Shown: piece after piece, positions 47,113 through 56,537 of the stretch
Position numbering within the stretch: the first letter of the stretch is position 1
How the letters are laid out: every line of letters begins with the position of its first letter
NCBI GenBank assembly: GCA_963822955.1
Contig: CAWGJS010000007.1
Coordinates: 434,001-498,000 of the forward strand
Length of the DNA: 64,000 nt
Reading direction: 5' to 3'
Source of the DNA: JAJYUU01 sp963822955
GTDB taxonomy: Bacteria > Actinomycetota > Actinomycetes > Streptosporangiales > Streptosporangiaceae
Made by a program: the position numbers and the translations under genes
The notes under the pieces: generated by a model
Database searches by the model: none
Seen by the model: the letters and a program-made list of their open reading frames with translations, nothing else
Told to the model about the DNA's origin: nothing

Positions 47113-49016
47113 CAGGGCACCGGATAGAACGGCAGCGGGTAGGCGGTCTTGGACGCATACAGCAGGCCGACGGTCAGGCTCGACACGCAAGCGGTCGGGC
47201 CGCCGCTCAGTCTGCGGAGCTGAACGTCGTTCCCCGCTCCGGTCACCGGGATGTAGACATCGTGCTTGCCCGCTGGCAGGAGGACATTGCTCGTTCCGCT
47301 GCCAAACCGCAGTTGAGCGGTGGTGGCCGGACCGGCATAGAACAGTTGCACAATCCAGCCATAGTCGAACACGCTGCCGGTCAGCGGGATCGTGGTAGCC
47401 GGCCCGATCGGCCAGCAGCCCCGCTTGGTGGGCGGCCGGGCCGAAACAGTTCCGATTTCGACTGCCGGAAGCAGTCTGCCCAGGCTGTCGAAGATCATCA
47501 GGTTACTGATCAGCCCTTTGGGCTGCGTCGTGAAGCGAATCCGGGACGAACTCGGGGCTAGCGGGCCCAGCACCCGTGACGTCTGCGCCGCGCTGCCCAG
47601 GTAGCCGCCGAACATGACGTTCGACGGGGTGGTCCCTGGCACGATGACGGTGCCGGGGTGCGCCTCGGCGAGCGCCACTCGCGCGGTGGCGATATACGAG
47701 CGCGGAACGGCACTCGAAGTGTCCTTGAGGTACAAGTTTCCCGTCCAGATGGAGCTGGCCAGGAAGCATCCAACGGCCACGCAGCTGACCGGCGTCAGCA
47801 GTCGCCGCGATGGCGTCGCGCTGCGGTATGGGCGCTCCTCGCCGATCACCGGCCAGAACGCCAGGCCCAGGCAGAGCGCCAGGATGGGCGCGGCGTCGGC
47901 CAGGTAGTGCAAGTCCAGGCCGAGGAGCGTGGCGGAGATGGCACTGACTCTGGCAATTACGACCGGCCCCAGATCGGCTAGCAGGAGCCAGCAGACGAGA
48001 ATCAGCCAGGCCCGCAAGGCATGCCGCCGGTACCACAAGCTCAGCCCGATGACGATGATGGCCAGGGCCCAGCAGATCTGGGTAGCGGGCGTGGTCTCGA
48101 CCGCGTATCCGTAGTCGCCGCCCGGCGAGTACCAGCTCCACGGGCCACCGAAGGCTGCGGAGACGAAGCTGACCCGGCTCATCGTCGAAATGAGTGCCAG
48201 GACGCCCGAGAACAGCCCGGGTCTGTGGGGCTGTTGCGTCGACGACTGGAGCTCGATCACGAACAGGACGATGTAACTGACCATCAGGACGCCATAAAGC
48301 ACCCAGGCCTGCCAGTAGGTCGCTATGGCTTCGCGCGCAGCTCTCAGCCACCCACCGGGCACGAAATAGCCCGCTGTCACAGCGAATACCAGGAGCGGAA
48401 CCAGCATCCCCTGCTCATCGAACAGCATGCCTACGGCCAGCCATGCTGCTGCAGCAATGGCGTGACCGAACCGTCCGGAGCGCAGATACTTCATATGGGA
48501 ACCGAGCGCCATCAGGATCGACACCTGAAGCGGCAGCCAGAGCATCGTCGTGGCCCAGAAGGACAGCCCCGGCAGCGTCAGCGGTGAGAACAGGTAGATG
48601 GCAAGGGGAATCAGGATCGCCGGACGCTTGCCGAAGATCAGCCACAGTACTCGCAGCATCGCGAAGCCCGCTGCAGCCAGCAGCGCGATGGTAAATATCG
48701 AGGCAAGAGTCCAGTCATACAGCGAGAGGCGGACCATAACCCAGGTGACACCAAGGTCGCCCGGCGTCAGGCGCCCTTGGCCCCCATTGATGCTGAACAG
48801 GAACCCGAGGCTGAACCTACTGCTGAGCGCATGGTCCATGATCTCGAAGTCGTCCTGGCGGAAATAGAACTGCGTCAGCAGATGCGCTTTCCACCACAGC
48901 TGACCGGCAATCAGCGCGATGGCTGCTAGGACAATGGAATTGTTTCGGAGCCACTCGGCAGCCTCGCTCGATTCCTGCGGAACCGCTGCAGCTGGGAGCT
49001 GCTCAATTTGCGCCAC
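47112..49016 (-). CDS. GT-C-like membrane protein, paralogue A
   Basis: The 634-residue polytopic protein has about eleven membrane segments, a short N-terminal cytoplasmic part (ESSEAAEWLRN) and an acidic pair in the first outer loop (FYFRQDDFEIMDHAL, about residues 50-64), as in GT-C glycosyltransferases. A soluble C-terminal domain of about 200 residues ends in LLYASKTAYPLPFYPVP. It is roughly 70% identical by eye to the neighbouring paralogue B (49565-51532). No family name is certain. GTG 49016 begins VAQIEQLPAAAV; the paralogous N-terminal 22 residues survive upstream in frame but without a standard start codon. Confidence 0.7.
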   Translation of the reverse strand: MAQIEQLPAAAVPQESSEAAEWLRNNSIVLAAIALIAGQLWWKAHLLTQFYFRQDDFEIMDHALSSRFSLGFLFSINGGQGRLTPGDLGVTWVMVRLSLYDWTLASIFTIALLAAAGFAMLRVLWLIFGKRPAILIPLAIYLFSPLTLPGLSFWATTMLWLPLQVSILMALGSHMKYLRSGRFGHAIAAAAWLAVGMLFDEQGMLVPLLVFAVTAGYFVPGGWLRAAREAIATYWQAWVLYGVLMVSYIVLFVIELQSSTQQPHRPGLFSGVLALISTMSRVSFVSAAFGGPWSWYSPGGDYGYAVETTPATQICWALAIIVIGLSLWYRRHALRAWLILVCWLLLADLGPVVIARVSAISATLLGLDLHYLADAAPILALCLGLAFWPVIGEERPYRSATPSRRLLTPVSCVAVGCFLASSIWTGNLYLKDTSSAVPRSYIATARVALAEAHPGTVIVPGTTPSNVMFGGYLGSAAQTSRVLGPLAPSSSRIRFTTQPKGLISNLMIFDSLGRLLPAVEIGTVSARPPTKRGCWPIGPATTIPLTGSVFDYGWIVQLFYAGPATTAQLRFGSGTSNVLLPAGKHDVYIPVTGAGNDVQLRRLSGGPTACVSSLTVGLLYASKTAYPLPFYPVP

Positions 49017-49115
49017 CGGCCTGGTCCCTTCGATGATCCCCAGTTCGGAAAAGTGTAGCTTCTGCCTGAATCCATACGTACGTTCCAGATATGGACAGCA
49101 GCGGACAAGCGCTCA

Positions 49116-49565
49116 TCAGGCGACTTCGTGCAGCCGGGCTCCGTCCACGCTGGCACTGGGCCGTTGAGCTCCCTCGGTCTGGGCGTGCTGAGAGTGGGTG
49201 CAGGCCTGCCCATGAAGCCGCCAGCGATTGCCTCCGCCAACGCGGCAGCGGCCGGCCGGGCAGTCGATCACCGCGTCAAAAGACCGGCGCTGCAGCAGGG
49301 CACTGGGGAGGACCGCCGGGTATGCCGTTAAGCCGCCGTCGAGCCTGATGATCGGCACGCCATCCCGGTAATCACGGCGGCGCCGACCAGCTGCCTGCGC
49401 CAGGACATTGCCGACCCGCACACCGCACCTGAGCAGCCCCTGCGCCATCTCCCAGGCGTAGCGCTCGGCACCGCCCGTGTCCGGATGCCACGGATCGCGC
49501 CAGCTTACGATCGCGATGTTGCGGCACTGCATCGCCAGCGCGTCGTCCTCGCCGGAAGTGCTCAT
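49116..49565 (-). pseudogene. Chimeric remnant of GT4 and GT2 genes
   Basis: From 49565 to about 49259 the sequence encodes the first ~100 residues of a GT4 enzyme almost identical to the intact GT4 gene (SWRDPWHPDTGGAERYAWEM, RRSFDAVIDC). At the point where the intact gene continues QNGIPFFTPW, the homology stops. It is replaced, in another frame, by the last ~40 residues of the GT2 gene (LAEAIAGGFMGRPAP to NGPVPAWTEPG, compared with LGEAFADGSLGSPVP and GGPMPVWTEPG). This is a deletion joint inside a duplicated GT2-GT-C-GT4 cassette. It retains the ATG overlapping the paralogue B stop. Confidence 0.8.
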
Positions 49566-51532
49566 CAGGGCACCGGATAGAACGGCAGCGGGTAGGCGGT
49601 CTTGGACGCATACAGCAGGCCGACTGTAAGTTTGGACACGCAGGCCGCCGGGACCGCGCTGAGGCTACGCAGGACGATGTCCCTCCCGGCGCCCGTCACT
49701 GGCACGTAGACGTCGTGCTCGCCTGCGGGCAGCGTGGCATTGCGCACTCCGGTTCCGAGCTGCAGCTGGACGGTCGTGGCGGGCCCGGCATAAAACAACT
49801 GGACGATCCAGCCATAGTCGAAGACACCGGTGGCGAGCGGGATAGTGGTAGTCGCCGTTATCGGCCAGCAGCCGCGCTTGGCAGGCGCAGGAACCGACGT
49901 GGCTCCGACGTCAACGGCATGCCGCAGCCGGCCGAGGCTGTCGAACACCATCAGGCTACTGATCAGCCCTGCGGGCTGCGTTGTGAATCGGATCTTTGAT
50001 GCACGTGGAGCCAGCGGACCTAGCACCTGTCCCGTCACCGCTGCCGTATCAAGGCTGCCGTAGTACATGATGTTTTGCGGAGTCGCCTGGGACACAATGA
50101 CCGTGCCCGGCGGCGCCTTGGCGAGCGCCACTCGTGTAGTCACGATATACGAGCGCGTGACGGCACTCGAGGTGTCCTTCAGGTACGCGAGCCCGGTCCA
50201 GATCGAACTCCCGAGGAAGCTTCCCACCGCCACTAAAGTTACCGGGATCAGTAGGCGCCGAGACGGCAGCTTGCCCCGGTAGGGGCGTTCCTCGCTGAGG
50301 ACCGGCCAGAATGCGAGACCTACGCATAGCGCGAGGATCGGCGCGACATCGGCCAAGTAGTGGAGGTCCAGGCCGAGGATCGTGGCGGAGGTAGCGCTGA
50401 CCCTGGCAACTACGGCAGGCCCGATGTCGGCGACCAGGATCCAGCAGGCGAGGATGATCCAGGCCCGCAGAGCGTGCCGGCGGTACCACAGGCTGATGCC
50501 AATGACGACAATGGCCAGCCCCCAGCAGATCTGCGTGAGCGGTGCGGTCTCGACCGCGTACCCGTAATCTGCGCCTGGCGCATACCAGCGCCACGGGCCG
50601 CCAAAGGCCGCCGAGACAAAGCTGACGCGGAACATCGTCGACGCCAGGGTCAGGACGCCAGCGAACAGGCCGGGCTTACCGGGCCCTTGAACCGACGTCC
50701 CCAGTCTGACTGCAAACACGATGACGTAACAGACGGTCAGTGCGCCGTAGATCACCCACGCCTGCCAGTAAGCGCGGAGTGCCTGCCAGGCGTCCGCCAA
50801 CCACCCGCCTGGCACGAAGTACGCCGACGTCAGGGCGAATACCAGGATCGGGACAAGCATCCCCTGGTCGGAAAATAGCATCCCAGCCGCCAGCCAGACC
50901 GCTGCCGCAACTGCGTGCCAGATGCGACCCGAGCGCAGGTACCCGATATGCGAGCCGAGGGCCATCAGAATCGCAAGCTGCAGCGGGAGCCACATCAGCG
51001 TTGTCGTCCAGAACGACAGTCCCGGCAGCGTGAGCGGCGAGAACAGGTAGATCGCCAGTGGGACCAGGATCGCGGGGCGCTTGCCGAAGAGCAGCCAGAG
51101 CAACCGCAGCATTGCGAGACTGGCCGCAGCCAGCAGGACGATGGTGACAGTCGAGGCCAGCGTCCAGTCGTACAGCGACAGCCGGACCATGGCCGCAGCG
51201 AGCGCAAAGCCGCCCGGCATCAGGTGGCCGTCGTCGACAGTGAATAGGTACTTTAGGCTGAACCCGTGCGCCAGGGCATGATCCATAATCCTGAAGTCGT
51301 CCTGGCGGAAGTAGAAGTGCGTCAGCAGGTGCGCCTTCCACCACAGCTGGCCGGCAATCAGCGCGACGGCCGCCAGCGCAACGCAGTTGTTTCGGAGCCA
51401 TTCGGCGGCCTCGCTGGACTCCTGCGGGACCGCCGCAGCAGGCAGCTGCTCAAGTTGCGCCACCAGCCTGGTCCCTTCGATGATCTCCGATTCGGAAAAG
51501 TTTAGCTTCTGCCCGGAATCAGTACGTACCAT
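49565..51532 (-). CDS. GT-C-like membrane protein, paralogue B
   Basis: The 655-residue intact paralogue of the 47112-49016 protein shares FYFRQDDFRIMDHALAHGF, the helices (LTLPGLSFWTTTLMWLPLQL, LDLHYLADVAPILALCVGLA) and the C-terminal LLYASKTAYPLPFYPVP. Differences concentrate in the loop after the acidic pair (YLFTVDDGHLMPGG against LFSINGGQGRLTPGD) and in the exported C-terminal domain, which might change acceptor or donor choice. ATG begins MVRTDSGQKLNFSES. It lies 31 bases after the intact GT2 gene on the same strand. It may use polyprenyl-phosphate sugars made by that GT2 enzyme. Confidence 0.72.
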   Translation of the reverse strand: MVRTDSGQKLNFSESEIIEGTRLVAQLEQLPAAAVPQESSEAAEWLRNNCVALAAVALIAGQLWWKAHLLTHFYFRQDDFRIMDHALAHGFSLKYLFTVDDGHLMPGGFALAAAMVRLSLYDWTLASTVTIVLLAAASLAMLRLLWLLFGKRPAILVPLAIYLFSPLTLPGLSFWTTTLMWLPLQLAILMALGSHIGYLRSGRIWHAVAAAVWLAAGMLFSDQGMLVPILVFALTSAYFVPGGWLADAWQALRAYWQAWVIYGALTVCYVIVFAVRLGTSVQGPGKPGLFAGVLTLASTMFRVSFVSAAFGGPWRWYAPGADYGYAVETAPLTQICWGLAIVVIGISLWYRRHALRAWIILACWILVADIGPAVVARVSATSATILGLDLHYLADVAPILALCVGLAFWPVLSEERPYRGKLPSRRLLIPVTLVAVGSFLGSSIWTGLAYLKDTSSAVTRSYIVTTRVALAKAPPGTVIVSQATPQNIMYYGSLDTAAVTGQVLGPLAPRASKIRFTTQPAGLISSLMVFDSLGRLRHAVDVGATSVPAPAKRGCWPITATTTIPLATGVFDYGWIVQLFYAGPATTVQLQLGTGVRNATLPAGEHDVYVPVTGAGRDIVLRSLSAVPAACVSKLTVGLLYASKTAYPLPFYPVP

Positions 51533-51563
51533 CCGGATAAGGACACGAGCGGGTGGTTCTCCG

Positions 51564-52451
51564 TCACGCCGTTTCCCGCCAGCCCGGTTCCGTCCACACT
51601 GGCATCGGGCCGCCGAGCTCTATCGGGCCAGCCGGGCTGACCGCCGGTACCGGGCTGCCCAGGGAACCGTCGGCGAACGCCTCGCCCAGTCCGGCCGACG
51701 GCCGCCGCACCGCCCAGGCGGCGCGCCCGCGAAGCATCATCCAGATCGCGGCCACCTCGGCGAAGGCGGTTACCGAGTGCCGCCAGACCGAGAAAGTTGA
51801 ACCGGGTACATCGCGCCAGCTGACGGGTATCTCGACTGGCTCCGCGCCGAGCTGGCGGCACCTCGCGATCAGCTCGATATCGAAGGCAAACTCGGTCGCC
51901 CGCAGATCGCGAGCCGCCGCTCGTGCCACCGGGCCGGCGAAGAACTTGAAGCCGCACTGCGTGTCGCGGACGCCGGGCACCACTGTGCGCGCGGCGCTCC
52001 TGAAGACGGCAGCGCCTCCCTTCCTGAGGATGCTGTGCCGATCCTCGACGACAGACTCAGGATGAGCACGCGAGCCGAGTACCACCGGGAAGCCGGCCTG
52101 CAGCAGCCCGACTGCGACATCGAGGGCCGACAGATCAGCAGCCATGTCGGCGTCACAGAAACCGACGTACGGTGCGGTGGTCGCCAGCAGCCCGGCGCGC
52201 ACTGCGGCGCCCTTACCCGAGCGCTCGCAATCCAGCAGCCGTACGGGTACCGGCCCGGCCGGCCACTCGCTGACGATCTGGGGCGTGGCGTCTGTGCTGG
52301 CGCTGTCCACCACGATGATGGCCACGCCCGCCGGCAGCATGGCTACCTTGGCACACAGCTGCGCGAGCCCGGCCGGAAGCCTAGCCTCCTCGTTCCGGGC
52401 CGGAACGACGATCTCGAGCCATGGCGGGCCTGCCGCTGAGGTCGCAGTCAT
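51564..52451 (-). CDS. GT2 polyprenyl-phosphate glycosyltransferase
   Basis: The 295-residue GT-A enzyme of the dolichyl-phosphate glucose/mannose synthase (ALG5/DPM1-like) group has VPARNEEARLPAGL, VVDSASTDATPQI, GKGAAVRAG, the metal-binding FCDADMAADL, GSRAH, RDTQCGFKFF and FAFDIELIARCRQLG. It transfers a sugar from a nucleotide donor to polyprenyl phosphate, providing the lipid-linked donor for GT-C enzymes. There is no C-terminal membrane anchor. A remnant of its 3' end lies at about 49116-49258, showing that this gene was part of the duplicated cassette. Confidence 0.88.
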   Translation of the reverse strand: MTATSAAGPPWLEIVVPARNEEARLPAGLAQLCAKVAMLPAGVAIIVVDSASTDATPQIVSEWPAGPVPVRLLDCERSGKGAAVRAGLLATTAPYVGFCDADMAADLSALDVAVGLLQAGFPVVLGSRAHPESVVEDRHSILRKGGAAVFRSAARTVVPGVRDTQCGFKFFAGPVARAAARDLRATEFAFDIELIARCRQLGAEPVEIPVSWRDVPGSTFSVWRHSVTAFAEVAAIWMMLRGRAAWAVRRPSAGLGEAFADGSLGSPVPAVSPAGPIELGGPMPVWTEPGWRETA

Positions 52452-52487
52452 CTGTGCTCGGCCGCCCGCATGAAATGCGGTGCCCGA

Positions 52488-52625
52488 CTAGCGCTGGCCG
52501 TAGTTATAGAGCTGCGCGTTGACCGGCTTGCCGTTGGCCACACCGGACAGGACAGCCCCGGCGCCCACGCCCGCGCCCACAGCGAGCACGGCGCCGATCG
52601 CGACTGCCAGCAGCAACGCTCGCAT
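52488..52625 (-). CDS. DUF2613 small membrane/secreted protein
   Basis: The 45-residue protein has one hydrophobic N-terminal helix (LLLAVAIGAVLAVGAGVGAG, residues 4-23) and a short polar tail ending NAQLYNYGQR. Size, sequence type and location next to AftD-pathway genes match DUF2613, whose M. tuberculosis member Rv0236A lies beside aftD. The ribosome binding site GGAAAGG is before ATG 52625. The function is unknown; a role as an accessory peptide of the arabinosyltransferase machinery is inferred from repeated neighbourhood. Confidence 0.75.
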   Translation of the reverse strand: MRALLLAVAIGAVLAVGAGVGAGAVLSGVANGKPVNAQLYNYGQR

Positions 52626-52756
52626 AGACCTTTCCTTTCCGCAGGCTCGCGCGACAGCATAGCGGCAAGTCGCGGTTGACCTCGGAAAGGATTATCAAAA
52701 AGTAACAATAGGGAGGTACTAGGCTCCCGACCCACTGGCCCCAGACGGGCCGGGGT

Positions 52757-54328
52757 TCACGGGACTCGGTAGACCACAAGGCCCGGCCCGGCGAACGCCA
52801 CGACGCAGCCGACCAGGCGGCCGGCCGCAGCTCGGGGGTCTGCATCCACGACCACGAACCGTACGCCGGCCGCCGCCAGCCGTGCCGTCAGCGGGCGTCC
52901 AGACGTGACCAGGCCGTTCAGCGCCAGTGCGGCCGGATCCTCGGGCGGCAGCTGCAACGATCCGACTTGCACGCCGTCGTTCCAGATGACGGTGCGGGTC
53001 ACCAGCCGGGGCCACGGGTCCAGCATCGCCTCGCCGTGGTTCCAGCCGAACCGCCGGTATGAGGCCCACGGCAGCAGCAGCACGCTGCCCGCCCGCGGAT
53101 CGGCGTTGATAACACGCCGGGCCGCCAGCCAGGCGGCCGGGTACTGAACCGGGCGAAGCCGTGCGGCTGCGCCGAAGGCAAGGCCAGGCAGGAAGAGCGC
53201 CGGCGCGATGACGGCTGCGGCCGCCAGCACCGTCGTTCCCTCCCGGATGAACGCCGGCCGCTGCAACCGCAGCACCCAGGCGGCCGCAAGCCCGAAGCCG
53301 GCCGCTTCCGCCAGCGCTAGTGGCGCCACGAACTGCTGGCCGTCCCGCAGGACCGCGAGTCCGGGCCAGCCGCTGATCATCGCGCGGAGCAGGTGCTGGC
53401 CGGGCCCGACCGATCCGAGCAGCGCGAGTACCAGGCCCGCGACCGCCGCGGGCCCGAGTCCCGGCCAGCGCTTGCGGCCGAGGCCGACGAACCCGGCGAG
53501 CGCGACCACGACCAGGCACAGCCAGAAGGCCGACACTGCGCCGCCGTAACCAGCCGGCACGGTCTGCGCGTTCCACGCCCCGCCCAGCATCACGACGCTC
53601 CCGGCCGTCCCGAACGGGGTGTCGGCCCGCGCGGCGAACGCCGCCACCCCGGCCGGACTGGTGTGCACCTGCCGGGTCAGCGATGGAATCAGCCACGGCA
53701 GGCTGAGCAGGGCAAGTACGCCCAGCGCGGCAGCGACCGTCGCGACCCGGTGCCGTGCCGAGCCGCGCCGCCAGGCCGCGGCGGGCAGGGCCACCAGCGC
53801 GGTGACCGACATGGCGGCGAAGCCGCCCACCGCAGCGGGGATCAGGGCGACGAGCAAGCGGCCGCTGGTGCGCGCGAGGCTCACGGCGGGCCTGGTCAGC
53901 GCGGCCAGGACCCACGGCAGGGAGGCATAGCCGAGCAGCAGCGCCCACTGCCCGATCAGCAGGCGCTCGGCGACGTACGGGTTCCAGGCATAGAAGACGC
54001 CTGCCGCGATCCTGGCCAGCCAGTGCTCACCAGCAAGGAGGCGCGCCGCGCCCGCGCACGCCAGCACGAAGATCGCCAGCAGGACGCACTTCTGCACCAC
54101 GTCGGCCGGCAGCACCTGCGCCAGCGCCGTGACGACCGCATCGCTCGGCACTGCCCTGGGCAGTGTCCCGGTCAGGCCGAACATGGTGGCGCTGAAGCGA
54201 GGCGCGGGTACGAACACCATGTCGTAGCCGAGCACGTAGCCGGGGCCGAGCGCCGGGCCGAGCGCCAGCAGCCCGAGTCCCAGGCCCGCGAGCGCGGCGC
54301 CAGCGCCAGCACCCAGGCGGAGCTTCAT
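52757..54328 (-). CDS. GT-C-like polytopic membrane protein
   Basis: The 523-residue protein has about ten membrane helices, an N-terminal signal-like helix (LAGLGLGLLALGPALGPGYV), VLGYDMVFVPAPRF in the first outer loop, AWNPYVAERLLIGQWALLLG and a C-terminal domain with LPWASYRRFGWNHGEAM. This arrangement resembles the Rv0226c-type membrane proteins of the mycobacterial glycan locus. It is probably a lipid-linked sugar transferase or exporter. ATG 54328 (MKLRLGAG) is chosen; ATG 54364 would add 12 residues. It is divergent from the methyltransferase-DprE1 gene. Confidence 0.72.
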   Translation of the reverse strand: MKLRLGAGAGAALAGLGLGLLALGPALGPGYVLGYDMVFVPAPRFSATMFGLTGTLPRAVPSDAVVTALAQVLPADVVQKCVLLAIFVLACAGAARLLAGEHWLARIAAGVFYAWNPYVAERLLIGQWALLLGYASLPWVLAALTRPAVSLARTSGRLLVALIPAAVGGFAAMSVTALVALPAAAWRRGSARHRVATVAAALGVLALLSLPWLIPSLTRQVHTSPAGVAAFAARADTPFGTAGSVVMLGGAWNAQTVPAGYGGAVSAFWLCLVVVALAGFVGLGRKRWPGLGPAAVAGLVLALLGSVGPGQHLLRAMISGWPGLAVLRDGQQFVAPLALAEAAGFGLAAAWVLRLQRPAFIREGTTVLAAAAVIAPALFLPGLAFGAAARLRPVQYPAAWLAARRVINADPRAGSVLLLPWASYRRFGWNHGEAMLDPWPRLVTRTVIWNDGVQVGSLQLPPEDPAALALNGLVTSGRPLTARLAAAGVRFVVVDADPRAAAGRLVGCVVAFAGPGLVVYRVP

Positions 54329-54464
54329 CACCTGACCGCCGCGGACATCTGCACTCGCTCCCATCGGCCAGCGACTCCTGGCCGGCACGAGTGTAGCTTC
54401 GCTGCCTGACCTCGTAGGCTTCGCTGAAAGCCCCGAGGTCCGGCAGCAGGAAAGGAGGACAGCC

Positions 54465-55169
54465 GTGCACCGCACTTTCCGCCTGTTCCGGCTCTTCCTG
54501 ACCGAGCAGTCGGCGCCGGATCTGTTCTACCGCGAGCTGGCTGCGGACTCCGTCCGCCAGGTCGAGGCGTACGGCAGCCTGGCGGGCCGGACCGCGCTCG
54601 ACCTGGGCGGCGGTCCTGGCCATTTCACCGCGGCCTTGCGCGCCCGCGGGGCGCGCTGCGTCCTCGTCGAGCCGGACCTGGCGGAGCTCTCCGCACTGGG
54701 CACTTCGCCGGCCGGTGCCGTGCGCGGTGACGGCATGCGGCTGCCAGTCGCCGACGCCGCGGTTGACGTGTGCTTCTCCTCCAACGTGCTCGAGCACGTC
54801 CAGGACCCCGATCGCATGGTGGCCGAGATGATCCGGGTCACGCGGCCTGGCGGGCTGATCTACCTGGCATTCACGAACTGGTACTCCCCGTGGGGCGGCC
54901 ACGAGATGTCGCCGTGGCACTACCTCGGAGCCGATTACGCCGAGCGGCGGTACCTGCGCAAGCAGCTCGAACTTCCGAAGAACAGGCCGGGAACGGGGTT
55001 GTTCCCCCTCCATGTCGGCCCGATTCTGCGGCAGATCCGGGGCCGCAACGACGTTGAGGTGCTGGCAGCTCAGCCCCGCTACTACCCCCGCTGGTGCCGG
55101 GCCTTGCTGGCCGTCCCCGGCCTGCGTGAGGTACTGACCTGGAATCTGCTGCTGGTACTGCGCCGGCTG
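54465..55169 (+). CDS. SAM methyltransferase, N-terminal part of fused frame
   Basis: The region encodes about 235 residues of a class I methyltransferase resembling M. tuberculosis Rv0224c: FYRELAADSVRQVEAYGSLA, motif I ALDLGGGPGHFTAALRARGA, CFSSNVLEHVQDPDRMVAEM, RVTRPGGLIYLAFTNWYSPW and GGHEMSPWHYLG. GTG 54465 follows AAAGGAGGACAGCC, a strong ribosome binding site. No stop codon separates it from the DprE1 sequence, so as sequenced it is the N-terminal half of one open frame; a lost stop through a nearby indel is possible. The substrate is probably a cell-surface glycan or lipid. Confidence 0.8.
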
Positions 55170-56532
55170 CCTGATGCAGCCAGTCCCGCCGTCCGGCTCA
55201 CCGGCTGGGGACGGACCGAGCCGACCGTGGCCCGCGTCAGCGAGCCTGCCGACCAGGACCAGCTCGCCGTCGTGCTGAAGGAAGCACCGGCCCGCGGCAT
55301 CATCGCCCGCGGGCTGGGCCGCAGCTACAACAATGCGGCCCAGAACGACGGCGGTCAGGTGGTGCTGACGACCAGGCTGAACCGGATCACCGGCTTCGAC
55401 CAGAACCTGGGCATCGCCGTCTGCGAGTCGGGAGTGAGTCTCGAGCAGCTGATCATCCGCGCGCTGCCGGCCGGGTGGTTCATTCCGGTGTCACCCGGCA
55501 CCCGCCAGGTGACGATCGGCGGCGCGATCGCCGCGGACGTGCACGGCAAGAACCATCATGTCGCGGGCAGCTTCGCCCGGCATGTGCCCTGGTTCGACCT
55601 GCTGCTGCCCGACGGTCAGGAGCGCCGGGTAACGCCAGCGGGCGATCCCCGGCTGTTCTGGGCGACGGCCGGCGGGATGGGACTCACCGGCATCATCCTG
55701 CGCGCCGCGATCCAGCTCACCAGGGTCGCGGACCTCGAGAATCCGGGTCGACACGGTGCGCACCGCCGACATCGACGAGGCGCTGGCCTACCTGGCCGAG
55801 ACCGACGCGTCCTACACCTACTCCGTCGCCTGGCTCGACTGCCTGGCCGGCGGACGGCACCTGGGCCGGTCAGTGATCACCAGCGGCGATTTTGCTGAGC
55901 CAGGCGACCTGACGGCGGCAGACCGGCGTAACCCGCTGGAGTTCCGGCCGGCGGCGCGACTCAGTGCACCGCCTGCGTGTCCTCCCGGCCTGATCAACCG
56001 GCACTCAGTCGCTCTCGCCAATGAGGCCTGGTACCGCAAGGCGCCGAGGCGTCGCGAGGGCGAGATCCAGACGATCGGTGCGTTCTTCCATCCGCTGGAC
56101 GGCATCAGGAACTGGAACCGGGTCTATGGCCCGGCGGGCTTCCGCCAGTACCAGTTCGTCGTTCCCTTCGGCGCCGAGGCTACCGTCAGTGCGTCGCTGG
56201 AGCGGATCAGTCACGCGCGGGCGCCATCGTTCGTCACCGTGCTGAAGCGGTTCGGGCCGGGTGACGAGGGATTCCTGTCCTTCCCGATGGCGGGGTGGAC
56301 GCTGGCACTCGATTTCCCGGCCCGAACGCCTGGCCTGGCCAGGCTGCTGACCGCGCTCGATGACGACGTCCTTGCCGCCGGCGGTCGCGTCTACCTCGCA
56401 AAAGACTCCCGGATCGCGGCCGGGACGCTCGCCGGCATGTATCCGCGGCTCAGCGAGTTCCGCGATCTGCGAGCCGAGCTCGACCCGGGTGGCGTGATGG
56501 CGTCAGACCTGTCACGCAGGCTGGAGCTGTGA
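55170..56532 (+). CDS. dprE1: DprE1 decaprenylphosphoryl-ribose 2-oxidase, frameshifted
   Basis: The FAD-dependent oxidase is close to mycobacterial DprE1. It shows VRLTGWGRTEPTVARV, the FAD-binding IIARGLGRSYNNAAQNDGG, GTRQVTIGGAIAADVHGKNHH, LFWATAGGMGLTGIILRA, then after a shift near 55,740 YTYSVAWLDCLAGG, NEAWYRKAPRRREGEIQTIG, FFHPLDGIRNWNRVYGPAGF and YLAKDSRIA. The residue matching the benzothiazinone-reactive Cys387 of the mycobacterial enzyme lies in the SFVTVLKRFGPG segment, where no Cys is present. DprE1 with DprE2 makes the arabinose donor used by AftD. No dprE2 is visible in the window. Confidence 0.85.
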
Positions 56533-56537
56533 CGCGG

